Assembly (NCBI GenBank): GCA_022711755.1
Contig: JAKLEA010000016.1
Span: forward strand, 62,001 to 126,000
Length of the DNA stretch: 64,000 nt
Direction of reading: 5' to 3'
From: Planctomycetota bacterium
GTDB taxonomy: Bacteria > Planctomycetota > Brocadiia > SM23-32 > JAKLEA01
Shown here: positions 25,571 through 33,544 of the stretch, one piece after another
Numbering within the stretch: position 1 is the stretch's first letter
Layout of the letters: every line of letters starts with the position of its first letter
Notes under the pieces: generated by a model
Told to the model about the DNA's origin: nothing
The model's input: the letters and a program-made list of their open reading frames with translations, nothing else
Databases searched by the model: none
Program-made: the position numbers and the translations under genes

Positions 25571-26575
25571 CTACTTCTTCCCCGGAATGCTCCAGGAAGC
25601 GTCCGCCGGATTCTCCACGAATCCCGCCCCGGCCAGCGCCTTGCAGAATGCTCTGACGCTGTCGGCGTTCTTCGCCAGTGCGTCCTCCTCGCCGATTATA
25701 CGCCCGCGTTTGCCGGGGTACTCTACGAAGGCGTAAAGCTCGTCCCCCGTCAGGTAATCCCGGATCGCCGCCGCGACCTTGTTGAGGTCAATGATGCCCT
25801 TCTTGTCGTACTCAGGAGAGAACGGCCACGCAGCCATGAACTGCGAATCCGTGTTCTTGACGTGAATCTCCCTGATCTGGTCCGGGAAAGCCTTGAACCA
25901 TGCGGCGAAACTGCCGTCGCCGTCGGATTCCTTCTCGTCGTCCGTCACGCCGTGCCCCAGGTCGTAGCAGAGCCAGGGTCTCGCGGCCTTGCCGCCCGAC
26001 TTCCTGTAAATCCGCATGAGGCAGTCCATTACCTGCCTGCACTGCGGGATGGTGCTGGGCGGCTCGCGCAGGGTGGAAAGTTGCTCGACCGTCGCCCCCG
26101 GCACGCCCAGCGCGCCGAGTTCCGGAAGCCATCTCTCCCATGCCTCCCAGGTCTGCTCCATGCACTCCGCGCGGCGGGACCTGTCCTCAAAGTCCTCTTT
26201 CAGTATGCAGTTGAGGACCGGCCCGACGAGCTTCGCGCCATAGGCGGCGCCCTGAACGGCCATCGCCTGCATCGTCAGGTAGGCGTTCTCGCGCACGTCC
26301 GCGTCGGGATGACAGATGTAACCGTTGTCGCGGTAGAAGGTCAGAACGCTGGCTATCTTGATGCCCAACTTGTTGGCGTGTTCCGCAATTTCCTCGTGAA
26401 AGGCTCGGAACTTATCCGGCTTGCGGGCGAAAAAGACCGTTCCGAAATCCATGTCCGGAACCGCCTCGACATGCTTCACGCCAATCTCGTTTCTGACCAC
26501 CTCGAGCGTCCGTTTGTGTCCGTAGACGAATTTCGAGAAGTTCAGGTTGACTCCGACAAAAATCTTCGGCGCCAT
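25571..26575 (-). CDS. Sugar phosphate isomerase/epimerase-like (AP endonuclease 2 fold) protein
   Basis: 334 residues of a xylose-isomerase-like TIM barrel. Candidate metal ligands occur at strand ends: E in GVKHVEAVPD, E in GATVEQLSTL, D/H in LCYDLGHGV, H in IREIHVKNTDS and E in YAFVEYPG. Members of the superfamily interconvert keto- and aldose sugars or epimerise sugar phosphates such as erythrulose phosphate. GGAG precedes the ATG. The neighbours (heparinase-like gene, small membrane protein) suggest carbohydrate catabolism. The exact substrate is not predictable. Confidence 0.82.
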   Translation of the reverse strand: MAPKIFVGVNLNFSKFVYGHKRTLEVVRNEIGVKHVEAVPDMDFGTVFFARKPDKFRAFHEEIAEHANKLGIKIASVLTFYRDNGYICHPDADVRENAYLTMQAMAVQGAAYGAKLVGPVLNCILKEDFEDRSRRAECMEQTWEAWERWLPELGALGVPGATVEQLSTLREPPSTIPQCRQVMDCLMRIYRKSGGKAARPWLCYDLGHGVTDDEKESDGDGSFAAWFKAFPDQIREIHVKNTDSQFMAAWPFSPEYDKKGIIDLNKVAAAIRDYLTGDELYAFVEYPGKRGRIIGEEDALAKNADSVRAFCKALAGAGFVENPADASWSIPGKK

Positions 26576-26705
26576 GCCGTTTCTCCATGCAGGTTGATTG
26601 TATGCCAGGCAGGGCGTCAGCCCGGCGACTCATTTAACTGTTCCTAATCAAAACAGAAGCCGCCGCCGAATTCAAGCCCGCCGTCCCGTGTCTCGTCGGA
26701 GACTG

Positions 26706-26742
26706 TTAAAAAAGAAGGCCCATTGCAGAAGCGATGGGCCTT
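26706..26742 (-). terminator. Rho-independent terminator of the sigma factor gene
   Basis: AAGGCCCAT (26715-26723) and ATGGGCCTT (26734-26742) form a perfect 9-bp stem with a 10-nt loop. On the minus strand it is followed by CTTTTTT. It lies just downstream of the sigma factor stop at 26769. Confidence 0.88.
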
Positions 26743-26768
26743 CCCGCCGTTCCCTGTGTCGGACTGAT

Positions 26769-28454
26769 TCAGTTGAGATTTCCCAACCCGTCGTCGTCGG
26801 AGAGCATCCCGCGCAGCTTCTGCAGCGCCCCGGCCTCAATCTGGCGGATGCGCTCGCGGGTGACTCCGAACGCGTCGCCAACCTCGGCCAGGGTGCGAGG
26901 CTCCGCCGCGCCATCCAGACCGTAGCGGGACTTTATGATCTCCTGCTCCCGCTCGGTAAGCGCGTCAAGGACGCCGGCAATGCGGTCCTTCATCCTCGCC
27001 CGGAACTCCGCGTCCTCCACGGCGTTCTCGGCGTCCGCCCCCATCGAGTCCAGCATTTCCTGCTGACCGGTGATGAATGTCGAGGCCTGATAATGCTCCT
27101 CGGGCACCTTGCGGGCGAAGCTTTTCATCAGCGCCCACGTCGCGTATGTGCTGAAGCGGTTGCCCTTGGTGTAATCGAACCGTTCGACGGCTCGCATCAG
27201 GCACATGTTGCCCTCGCTTATCAGATCAAACAGGTTGACGCCTTTTGTCGCGTGGCGCTTGGCGACGCTGACGACCAGGCGTAGGTTGGACTGAATGATC
27301 CGGTTGCGCAGGGCCAGCGTGCGCTCCTTCAGGGAGTCAATCTCGTTGAGCAACTGGGACTGGACGTACTTCTGCGGATCAAGCCCGGCCCTCAACTGAC
27401 ATATCCTGTATTTCAGGTAGTTGTACGTGCGGAACAGCTTCGGCTCCTCGTCGCGTCCGAGCAGGGGGATCCCGTAAAGGTTCTGCAGGTAGACCGGCAA
27501 CTCGCTCAAGTCGCCGACCTTGCGTGGGCGTCCCTTCTTTCTGAGCTGGCCGTCTCCCTTCGGTTGTTCCAGAATCTTTTCATAGGCGTTCTTGTCGGCG
27601 AATTCCTCACTGTAAATGTAGTCGAATTCGTCGCGAAGAATCTGCTCCGCGCGGGCCTGATTGACGATCCGGTATATGGCTGCCCGCTTCCGATGGAACT
27701 TCTTGCAGATCTCCGGAACGGGCGTTCCGGACTGATAAGCATCATAGACGGCCCTCTTGCGTTCATCGGAAAGGACGGACGGGACCTCACGGAAAAGCTC
27801 CTCCTCGGGATGCTCCTCTATGTGCGCCTTGATCGTATAACGGATCGTTTCCCGCGCGCGCCCCATCTCTTTGGCTATGCGCTCGGCCATGTTGCTCAAG
27901 CCCAGTTTTTCTTCGGCGCTGAGTTTCCGGGCCAGTTCGATCACCTTTTTCCGTTCATACGGGGTCATCTTGGTGAACTTTGCCGACTTTTCCACCTTTT
28001 CACGGTTCTCGTCAACAAAGCATTTCAGGGCGGATTCCCGAACACCGTTGCGTATCCTCCCGCCCTTGAAGACATATTTTCTGGAGACCAGCCCGCGCTT
28101 GCGCCAGCGGAAAATCGTCCTGATGCTGACGTTGTAGGTCTTTCCAATGTCCTCGATGGTAAGAATCCTTTCCCCGTTCTCCGGCGCCGGAACGGGGTAT
28201 GACTCGGAAAGCTCAGTAAGCAGATTAGCCAGATCAATCTTCAGATTCCGTCCGGAGAACGTGGCCTGAACATTGCCCGACGGACGGAAGTTCGTGATTC
28301 TGAAGCAAACGTAGTCATAGGGGTAAAGCTGCTGAGGGTCAAGCTCGTCAATCAGGCCCTCAAGCCGCTCCATCTGCGCCTCGCGGACTGAATCGGGGCT
28401 GTAAAGTAGTTGATTGCGCAGGTCCGACAGGGCTGCTGGAAGCTTCTTCTTCAT
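26769..28454 (-). CDS. Sigma-70 family RNA polymerase sigma factor with extra N-terminal HTH modules
   Basis: 561 residues. The C-terminal half holds region 2 (382-450, NLRLVVSVAKRH, FDLISEGNMCLMRAVERFDY) and region 4 (490-552, LTEREQEIIKSRYGL, VTRERIRQIEAGALQKLR). The first 300 residues carry three helix-turn-helix-like segments: MerR-like 99-122 (IGKTYNVSIRTIFRWRKRG), 186-215 and 228-268. An AT-hook-like RKKGRPRK follows at about 305-312. Region 3 appears reduced. Similar multi-HTH sigma factors are known in Planctomycetota. I chose the ATG at 28454, which has GGAAGGAG upstream; the frame extends to 28571 without support. The single gene ends at a terminator. Whether it is the housekeeping or an alternative factor is open. 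Confidence 0.88.
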   Translation of the reverse strand: MKKKLPAALSDLRNQLLYSPDSVREAQMERLEGLIDELDPQQLYPYDYVCFRITNFRPSGNVQATFSGRNLKIDLANLLTELSESYPVPAPENGERILTIEDIGKTYNVSIRTIFRWRKRGLVSRKYVFKGGRIRNGVRESALKCFVDENREKVEKSAKFTKMTPYERKKVIELARKLSAEEKLGLSNMAERIAKEMGRARETIRYTIKAHIEEHPEEELFREVPSVLSDERKRAVYDAYQSGTPVPEICKKFHRKRAAIYRIVNQARAEQILRDEFDYIYSEEFADKNAYEKILEQPKGDGQLRKKGRPRKVGDLSELPVYLQNLYGIPLLGRDEEPKLFRTYNYLKYRICQLRAGLDPQKYVQSQLLNEIDSLKERTLALRNRIIQSNLRLVVSVAKRHATKGVNLFDLISEGNMCLMRAVERFDYTKGNRFSTYATWALMKSFARKVPEEHYQASTFITGQQEMLDSMGADAENAVEDAEFRARMKDRIAGVLDALTEREQEIIKSRYGLDGAAEPRTLAEVGDAFGVTRERIRQIEAGALQKLRGMLSDDDGLGNLN

Positions 28455-28888
28455 TTCATCGCTCCTTCCTGTTCCGGATGAACCGGCGACGCTGCATGTC
28501 TGTGCGCGTCTATCGGAATTATCAAGCAAAACCTGTACCTGTTCGGACGCCTGGCAGAAAAAGACAACCATATTTCACCAGAAAAAAGAAAAAACCTGCC
28601 AGTTCAATTCGACTAAATGAAGATCATTTTACTCATGATATGTCCGGGCGGCCGTTACGTCATGTCATAACATCAGATATAAAACATGTTTATGACTACA
28701 TGAAATGAGAGTATCACCTCCGTCGAAGCACGGCGCCTTCAGCAGGCCCCATGACGAATAAAACCATAAGCCGGTCTCCACAGGACACCTGGCATGTTTA
28801 GACTCGTATGGCAGCCCAAGTACCCGCCAAGTGCCTGTATGACAGGAATACAGACTGTCCTGATAATGCGCAGCAATCCGGCAAACTA
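28455..28888. other. 434-bp gene-free region upstream of the sigma factor gene
   Basis: No gene is seen. The half nearest the sigma factor is AT-rich and holds homopurine runs (28581-28596) and a large imperfect inverted repeat (28661-28702). It probably contains the sigma-gene promoter and the 3' end of the radical SAM transcript. Confidence 0.5.
28661..28702. promoter_or_regulatory. Imperfect inverted repeat upstream of the sigma factor gene
   Basis: CATGTCATAACAT (28661-28673) pairs with ATGTTTATGACTACATG (28686-28702) allowing small bulges: GTCATAA and TTATGAC match exactly, and CATG ends both arms. The centre is the AT-rich CAGATATAAAAC. It looks like an operator or promoter palindrome about 210-250 bp before the sigma factor start. 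Confidence 0.4.
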
Positions 28889-30625
28889 TTATTTCGTCAG
28901 TCGGCGTTTGAAGAATTCCGGTGGATTGGAGCAACCCGCAGCGAACGTCATCCACCCTCCCACCCCGGACGCCCATAGACGTCCCAACTGCGGATGCGCT
29001 TCCGCCAGAGCAACGGTGATGTCCTCTATTATCTTCGGCAGATCATCCGGGCGCGTCGCCACGGGGTTGCTGTGGGCGTAAGGCAGGCTCGGCGTCAGAA
29101 CCGCCCGGCGCGGCAGCAGATGTATCCCCGCTGCGGATGGCTCCGCCGCCAACCGGGACCCCGGCGCAAGCGTGAATTGATGCAGACTGAGGAAATCAAT
29201 GTCGCCGGCTCGCGCTTCAAGGAAGTTGACCGTCTGCCAGAGATGGCGCTGCGTCTCCGTCGGAAAACCGATTATCACCATCACCCCCGTCTTGATCCCG
29301 AATTCATGGCACTGCGCCAATATCCGCGCTGAAAGCTCAACGTCAACCTGCTTGTTCATCGCGGCCAACGTCTCAGTACACGCCGACTCCAGCCCGAAAC
29401 GCAGACAACGGCAGCCTGATTCCGCCAGCAATCGTAAAAGCCCCGCGTCAAGCTCCGGACGTAATAAAACCTCCGCCGCCCACTCAATTTCCATCCCGGA
29501 TTCGAGAATCCCCCGGGCGAAAGACTCCATGTCGCGCGGAAGCCACGAATCGGTAGGAAAGTCAAACCAGTTCGTACCAAACTGTCGGACGCATTCCCGC
29601 GCATCCCGAACGGCGAGTTCAGCGGACCTGACGCGATAATGCTCCCGCGCCTGGTTGGATATGTTGCAGAATACGCAGCGCCGCCAGTGGCACCCTCGCG
29701 CAATAGGCAACGGAACGGCATACTTCGGCACAAGGTATGATTCCAGATTCAGGCCGTCCGCCGTCATCATCGGAACGGGCGCGGCGTCAAGATCGAACTG
29801 AGGCGATTCCGCCCCGAAGATGAAACCATCGCCCTCCGGGAAAAGCATGTCGGGTACATCGGAACGACTGCCATTCCTGTCAAGAAACCCGATATAGGCG
29901 TCCAGCGCGGTTTCTCCGTCGCCGATGCATATCCCGTCCGCCGGAACCACTCCGGTCGGCATTGCTTTCAGATCGTCCTGGACGGCCTTCAGGTATGAAC
30001 CGCCCAAGAGTACTTTCACGTTCGGCAGCGCCCGCTTCACCAGAATCGCAAGGGTGAACCCCGGCAGAAGCTGGCTGTGGTAGCTTATTGATATCCCGAC
30101 GATGTCTGGCATGTGATCCTCAATAACCGGCACAACATGCGAGTCCATAATATCCAGCAGAATGTTCCGTCTCGGATCGCGGAGCGATTCGGCAAGGCTT
30201 TCCCAGGACGCCCATGCCCCGTTGATGTCGTAACGGCTGTATGTAAGTCGTCCCAGACCGTGCGCGGCGGAAATCAGCAATCCGCAATCCCGGATCGCGT
30301 CAAGCGTTTCGCTCATGTCCTCCAGCTCGGACTCAATGCCGGAGCGTCTTAATGCATGTTTTGCGATCTCGATCTCATCTGCAAGGCGTCGCGCCAGGGC
30401 GACTGTTTCAGTCTCACCGGTTTCCGGATTTCCCGCGTTTTGCCGCATCATCTCCGACAGCAGGAGCATATATTCCCGGCTGTGGAAAAAATGGAATATC
30501 TCCAGGCCCAGTTCCCACTGGACGCATTCGTGCCCCCGGCCCCTGAGCCATGAGGTCAGGACGGAGATTGACGGCGCGGCCTGGCCGATGTTGCTTACGG
30601 GCGGGGATATGAGCAGAAAGCGCAT
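28889..30625 (-). CDS. B12-binding-domain radical SAM protein
   Basis: 578 residues. A cobalamin-binding-like Rossmann half begins LLISPPVSN and includes DIVGISISYHSQLLPG and VLLGGSYLKA. A radical SAM barrel follows, whose cluster motif is C312-X4-C317-X2-C320 (GCHWRRCVFC), not the classical CX3CX2C. Downstream barrel elements include LRFGLESACTETLAAMNK and GVMVIIGFPTE. Such enzymes perform methylations and other radical modifications of lipids, peptides or pigments. AGGAAGGGA precedes the ATG. The gene is divergent from the Fe-S protein at 30827. No precursor peptide is evident next to it. Confidence 0.85.
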   Translation of the reverse strand: MRFLLISPPVSNIGQAAPSISVLTSWLRGRGHECVQWELGLEIFHFFHSREYMLLLSEMMRQNAGNPETGETETVALARRLADEIEIAKHALRRSGIESELEDMSETLDAIRDCGLLISAAHGLGRLTYSRYDINGAWASWESLAESLRDPRRNILLDIMDSHVVPVIEDHMPDIVGISISYHSQLLPGFTLAILVKRALPNVKVLLGGSYLKAVQDDLKAMPTGVVPADGICIGDGETALDAYIGFLDRNGSRSDVPDMLFPEGDGFIFGAESPQFDLDAAPVPMMTADGLNLESYLVPKYAVPLPIARGCHWRRCVFCNISNQAREHYRVRSAELAVRDARECVRQFGTNWFDFPTDSWLPRDMESFARGILESGMEIEWAAEVLLRPELDAGLLRLLAESGCRCLRFGLESACTETLAAMNKQVDVELSARILAQCHEFGIKTGVMVIIGFPTETQRHLWQTVNFLEARAGDIDFLSLHQFTLAPGSRLAAEPSAAGIHLLPRRAVLTPSLPYAHSNPVATRPDDLPKIIEDITVALAEAHPQLGRLWASGVGGWMTFAAGCSNPPEFFKRRLTK

Positions 30626-30826
30626 TGGATCCCTTCCTGGTCAAAAATCTTCATCAACGGTCGCCAGATGTTATCCCGAAGAAGGCGGAAAGTCATGCGC
30701 AGGACTGGAAGTCATGGCCTGTTGTCCGCCGATTCCTTCTGGTACAATCCAACCATCCCGGACGCGCCCGCCGCCGGCGTGCAGCCCCGGAGGCCGCAAA
30801 GAATGCAAACCGCATCGGAGAACGCG

Positions 30827-32173
30827 ATGGCGCACATAGTCAATCCCCAGAAGGAATACAGGCTTCTCCAGCAGCGGCTCGACCGCAACGTCAGCGGCGC
30901 GCCCGATTCCCCGGCCTTTATGAAAATCCTTGAAATGCTCTTCACGCCGGAGGAGGCCAACATAATGCGCCGCCTGCCGTCCAAACCGACGCGCATGGAC
31001 ATCCTGGCGCAGAAACTTGGCATGCCGGAAAACGAGCTGGCCGACAAACTGACGGAGATGGCCCGCCGCGGCCTGGTCTTCGACTTCGAGCGCAAGGGCC
31101 GGCGTTACTGCTCCCAGGTCCCCGTCGTCATCGGCTTCTTCGAATTCACTTACATGCGGACGCGCGAAGACCTGCCCATGACGGAGCTTTCGCGCCTGTT
31201 CACGGAATACATGGAGCGCGAGGACAAGTTCGCCCGCGCAGTCTTCAAGGGGGAGACGCAGATGGGCCGCTCCCTCGTGCGGGAGGAAGCCCTTCCCGAA
31301 GACGACCACACGGAAATCCTCGATTACGAGCGCGCCTCCCGCATCATAAAGGACGCTGGAACCGTCGGCGTCTCGCTCTGCGCCTGCCGCCATAAAAAGA
31401 GCCACCTCGGCGAGGCTTGCGACGCGCCGATGGAGGTCTGCATGACGCTGGGCAAGAGCGCGGCCATCATGGCAAAACACGGCCTGACGCGCCTGATTGC
31501 CCCCGATGAAGCTATGAAGGTCCTGGATCAGTGCAAGGCGGCCAACCTGGCTCAGACAGGCGACAACGTTAAACGCAAGCTGACCTACATCTGCAACTGC
31601 TGCGGCTGCTGCTGCGGCATGATGCAGGCAATCCGCATGTTCGACATCCGCAACGCAATCGTCACGTCAAACTGGGTCATGCAGGTTGACGAGGAGAAAT
31701 GCCGCGCGTGCGGAAAGTGCGTCAAGGTCTGCCCCGCGCGGGCCATTGACCTCGCCGCGCCGAAGAGTCGGATCGCGCTTCCCCCCGGCGCGGATTCCGA
31801 ACCGTCCAACGGCGAAGAGGCCGGGAAGTCCGCGCGCAAGGCCTGCGTTGATGAGACGCTCTGCCTGGGCTGCGGCGTGTGCTATTCGTCCTGCAAGTTC
31901 GGCGCGATTTCCATGCGCTCCCGCCCGCAGCGCGTCCACACGCCGGAAACCCTCTTTGACCAGATGATTTCGATGGCAATCGAGCGCGGCAAGCTGTCGA
32001 ACCTGCTCTTCGACGAGCCGGAGAAACTCAGCCATCGGGCGCTGGGGCGCATCGTGTCGGTCGTGGAAAAATCCCCGCCGTTCAAGGCCGCAATGGCGGT
32101 CAAGCCGCTGAAGTCGGCTTTCATGAACGCCCTGGTCTCCGGCGCGAAGAAGGCCACGGGGGACTTGTTCTGA
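30827..32173 (+). CDS. Cytoplasmic iron-sulfur protein with winged helix and two 4Fe-4S clusters
   Basis: 448 residues. A winged-helix-like domain (about 35-95: MDILAQKLGMPENELADKLTEMARRGLV) is followed by a Cys-rich central part with SLCACRHKKSH and the run CNCCGCCCG. Two ferredoxin-type clusters follow, CRACGKCVKVCP and CLGCGVCYSSCKFGA. This matches a family of 4Fe-4S proteins found in anaerobes and planctomycetes, likely in electron transfer. I chose the ATG at 30827 because CGGAG lies 6 nt upstream; the frame is open back to 30668 without similarity. It is divergent from the radical SAM gene. Its partner and redox role are unknown. Confidence 0.82.
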   Translation: MAHIVNPQKEYRLLQQRLDRNVSGAPDSPAFMKILEMLFTPEEANIMRRLPSKPTRMDILAQKLGMPENELADKLTEMARRGLVFDFERKGRRYCSQVPVVIGFFEFTYMRTREDLPMTELSRLFTEYMEREDKFARAVFKGETQMGRSLVREEALPEDDHTEILDYERASRIIKDAGTVGVSLCACRHKKSHLGEACDAPMEVCMTLGKSAAIMAKHGLTRLIAPDEAMKVLDQCKAANLAQTGDNVKRKLTYICNCCGCCCGMMQAIRMFDIRNAIVTSNWVMQVDEEKCRACGKCVKVCPARAIDLAAPKSRIALPPGADSEPSNGEEAGKSARKACVDETLCLGCGVCYSSCKFGAISMRSRPQRVHTPETLFDQMISMAIERGKLSNLLFDEPEKLSHRALGRIVSVVEKSPPFKAAMAVKPLKSAFMNALVSGAKKATGDLF

Positions 32174-32202
32174 CGGCAGCGCCTGAACTGCCAGGATCCG
32201 AT

Positions 32203-32757
32203 TCACCATCCCATATGTTCGGCAAGTATTTTCAGTCCGATTCCGACAAGCACAAGCCCGCCGACGATCTCCATCTTCCTGCCGAAACTGCGACCGAGCC
32301 TCTTGCCGAAGCTCGCCCCAAGGACGCAGACCGTGAACGTGATCCCCCCCGCCAGCGCGCTGGGCAGCCAGATTGAGACGCCCAGCAGCGCGAAGCTCAG
32401 CCCCACCGCCAGCGCGTCAATGCTCGTCGCAATCGCCAGCGTCAGCAGGGCGACGCCGCGCGTAACGTCGGCGCGCTCCTTGCCCAGGTCGCCGGACTCC
32501 AGGATCATCTTCACACCGATAAAGGTCAGGAGGCCAAAGGCAACCCAGTGGTCCCAGCGGCTGATGATCCCCTCCATCCCCCGCCCGGCGAACCAGCCCA
32601 CGATGGGCATGAGCCACTGGAAAAGCCCGAAGTGAAAGCCCATTCGCGCAGCATCGCGATGATCCATTTCCTCGACTGTGACTCCCGCGACGATGGACAC
32701 CGCGAAGGAGTCCATCGCCAGCCCGGCGGAAATGGCGGTTATCTGGATGAGGTCCAT
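32203..32757 (-). CDS. mntP: Manganese efflux pump MntP
   Basis: 184 residues (family about 190) with six transmembrane helices arranged as two DUF204 repeats. The conserved acidic residues sit in AMDSFAVSI and SIDALAVGL; these membrane aspartates are needed for Mn2+ export. The start at 32757 (MDLIQITAISAGLAMD) has GAGGA upstream; the longer frame to 32886 adds a non-homologous stretch. MntP genes are often controlled by a Mn-sensing yybP-ykoY riboswitch, but I could not recognise one in the 300 bp upstream. Confidence 0.92.
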   Translation of the reverse strand: MDLIQITAISAGLAMDSFAVSIVAGVTVEEMDHRDAARMGFHFGLFQWLMPIVGWFAGRGMEGIISRWDHWVAFGLLTFIGVKMILESGDLGKERADVTRGVALLTLAIATSIDALAVGLSFALLGVSIWLPSALAGGITFTVCVLGASFGKRLGRSFGRKMEIVGGLVLVGIGLKILAEHMGW

Positions 32758-33060
32758 GATTCCTCGTCTGGGCTTGTTTTCGAGCAATGCCCGCATGAAG
32801 CGAGGCGGATTGATGGCCGGGTAAATTCCTTCTTCCGCGGCGGAGTATAACAAAAAGGCGTAAAAAAAGGTTGCAATGCGCCGCATTCAGGCATATTATA
32901 TTTTGTCTTGCGTCCTCCCGCGGCGCTCATCAGGAGTCGCCGGGCATCCGGAGGGCGATTCGGGCATAGCGCGCCGCTCCAGGCGCGCCCGCGGACGACG
33001 TGTCCGGCGGCAGGTTGGGCCTGCCCCGCTGAACACGGCATTTCAAACGGAGAACATGCG
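32758..33060. other. 303-bp divergent intergenic region, mntP / rpmB
   Basis: It holds the mntP ribosome site and the rpmB promoter (32871-32899) with an rpmB leader of about 155 nt. No gene or riboswitch was recognised. Confidence 0.5.
32871..32899 (+). promoter_or_regulatory. Sigma-70-type promoter for rpmB
   Basis: TTGCAA (32871-32876), a 17-bp spacer and TATTAT (32894-32899), followed by an AT-rich start region. Transcription would start near 32906, giving a leader of about 155 nt before rpmB. The leader is long for a ribosomal protein gene and might hold autoregulatory structure. Confidence 0.6.
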
Positions 33061-33321
33061 ATGTCGCGCGTTTGTCAGATATGCGGGAAGAAGACCGGTT
33101 TCGGCCAGAGCGTCAAGAGACGCGGAAAGGCCAAATACCTGGGCGGCGTCGGCAGAAAGATCACGGGTATCAAGCGTCGCCGTTTCAAGCCCAACCTCCA
33201 ATATATCAGGGCGGAGGTCAACGGCGGGTGCAAGCGCGTGCGCGTCTGTGCGGGATGCATCAAGGCCGGCAAGATAAAGAAATGGGCGCGAGTGAAGCCC
33301 GAGGCCGAAGCCGTCGCCTGA
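33061..33321 (+). CDS. rpmB: 50S ribosomal protein L28
   Basis: 86 residues. It starts MSRVCQICGKKTGFGQSV and continues with ITGIKRRRFKPNLQYIR, the L28 core. It is the zinc-binding (C+) form, with C5/C8 and C63/C66 as two CxxC pairs. The frame is open to 32908, but the ATG at 33061 gives the standard L28 N-terminus and has GGAG upstream. L28 is a component of the large subunit near the E site. It is monocistronic here, behind its own promoter and followed by a small hairpin. Confidence 0.97.
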   Translation: MSRVCQICGKKTGFGQSVKRRGKAKYLGGVGRKITGIKRRRFKPNLQYIRAEVNGGCKRVRVCAGCIKAGKIKKWARVKPEAEAVA

Positions 33322-33379
33322 GCGTCTTGATATCCGGGCGCATTAACCGCATCGAATCGGGGAATGCATTGTCGTTTCA

Positions 33380-33399
33380 TCCCGCGTCGGGAAGTTTTT
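33380..33399 (+). terminator. Weak rho-independent terminator after rpmB
   Basis: TCCCG (33380-33384) and CGGGA (33388-33392) form a 5-bp stem with a CGT loop, followed by AGTTTTT. It is short but correctly placed, about 60 bp after the rpmB stop. Confidence 0.4.
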
Positions 33400-33473
33400 G
33401 GTCGGTCGGCCATTATTTGACCTTATAAAACCTCCGGCGATAGAATCCATCTTTGCGTTCTTCGGCATTGAGC

Positions 33474-33507
33474 ACGCCTGCGCATAAAATACGCCTGCGT
33501 ATTAAAT
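33474..33507 (+). repeat. Tandem pair of 17-bp repeats before the GT-C-like gene
   Basis: ACGCCTGCGCATAAAAT (33474-33490) is directly followed by ACGCCTGCGTATTAAAT (33491-33507), 15 of 17 identical. They end 21 bp before the ribosome site of the next gene and could be a doubled operator or part of its promoter. Confidence 0.5.
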
Positions 33508-33544
33508 GCGTCTCTTACGACCTTCGCCCGGGAGGTATCGCGGG

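Noticed and set aside
32758..32900. Manganese (yybP-ykoY) riboswitch upstream of mntP
   Set aside because: I looked for the conserved internal-loop sequences expected for this class and did not find them.
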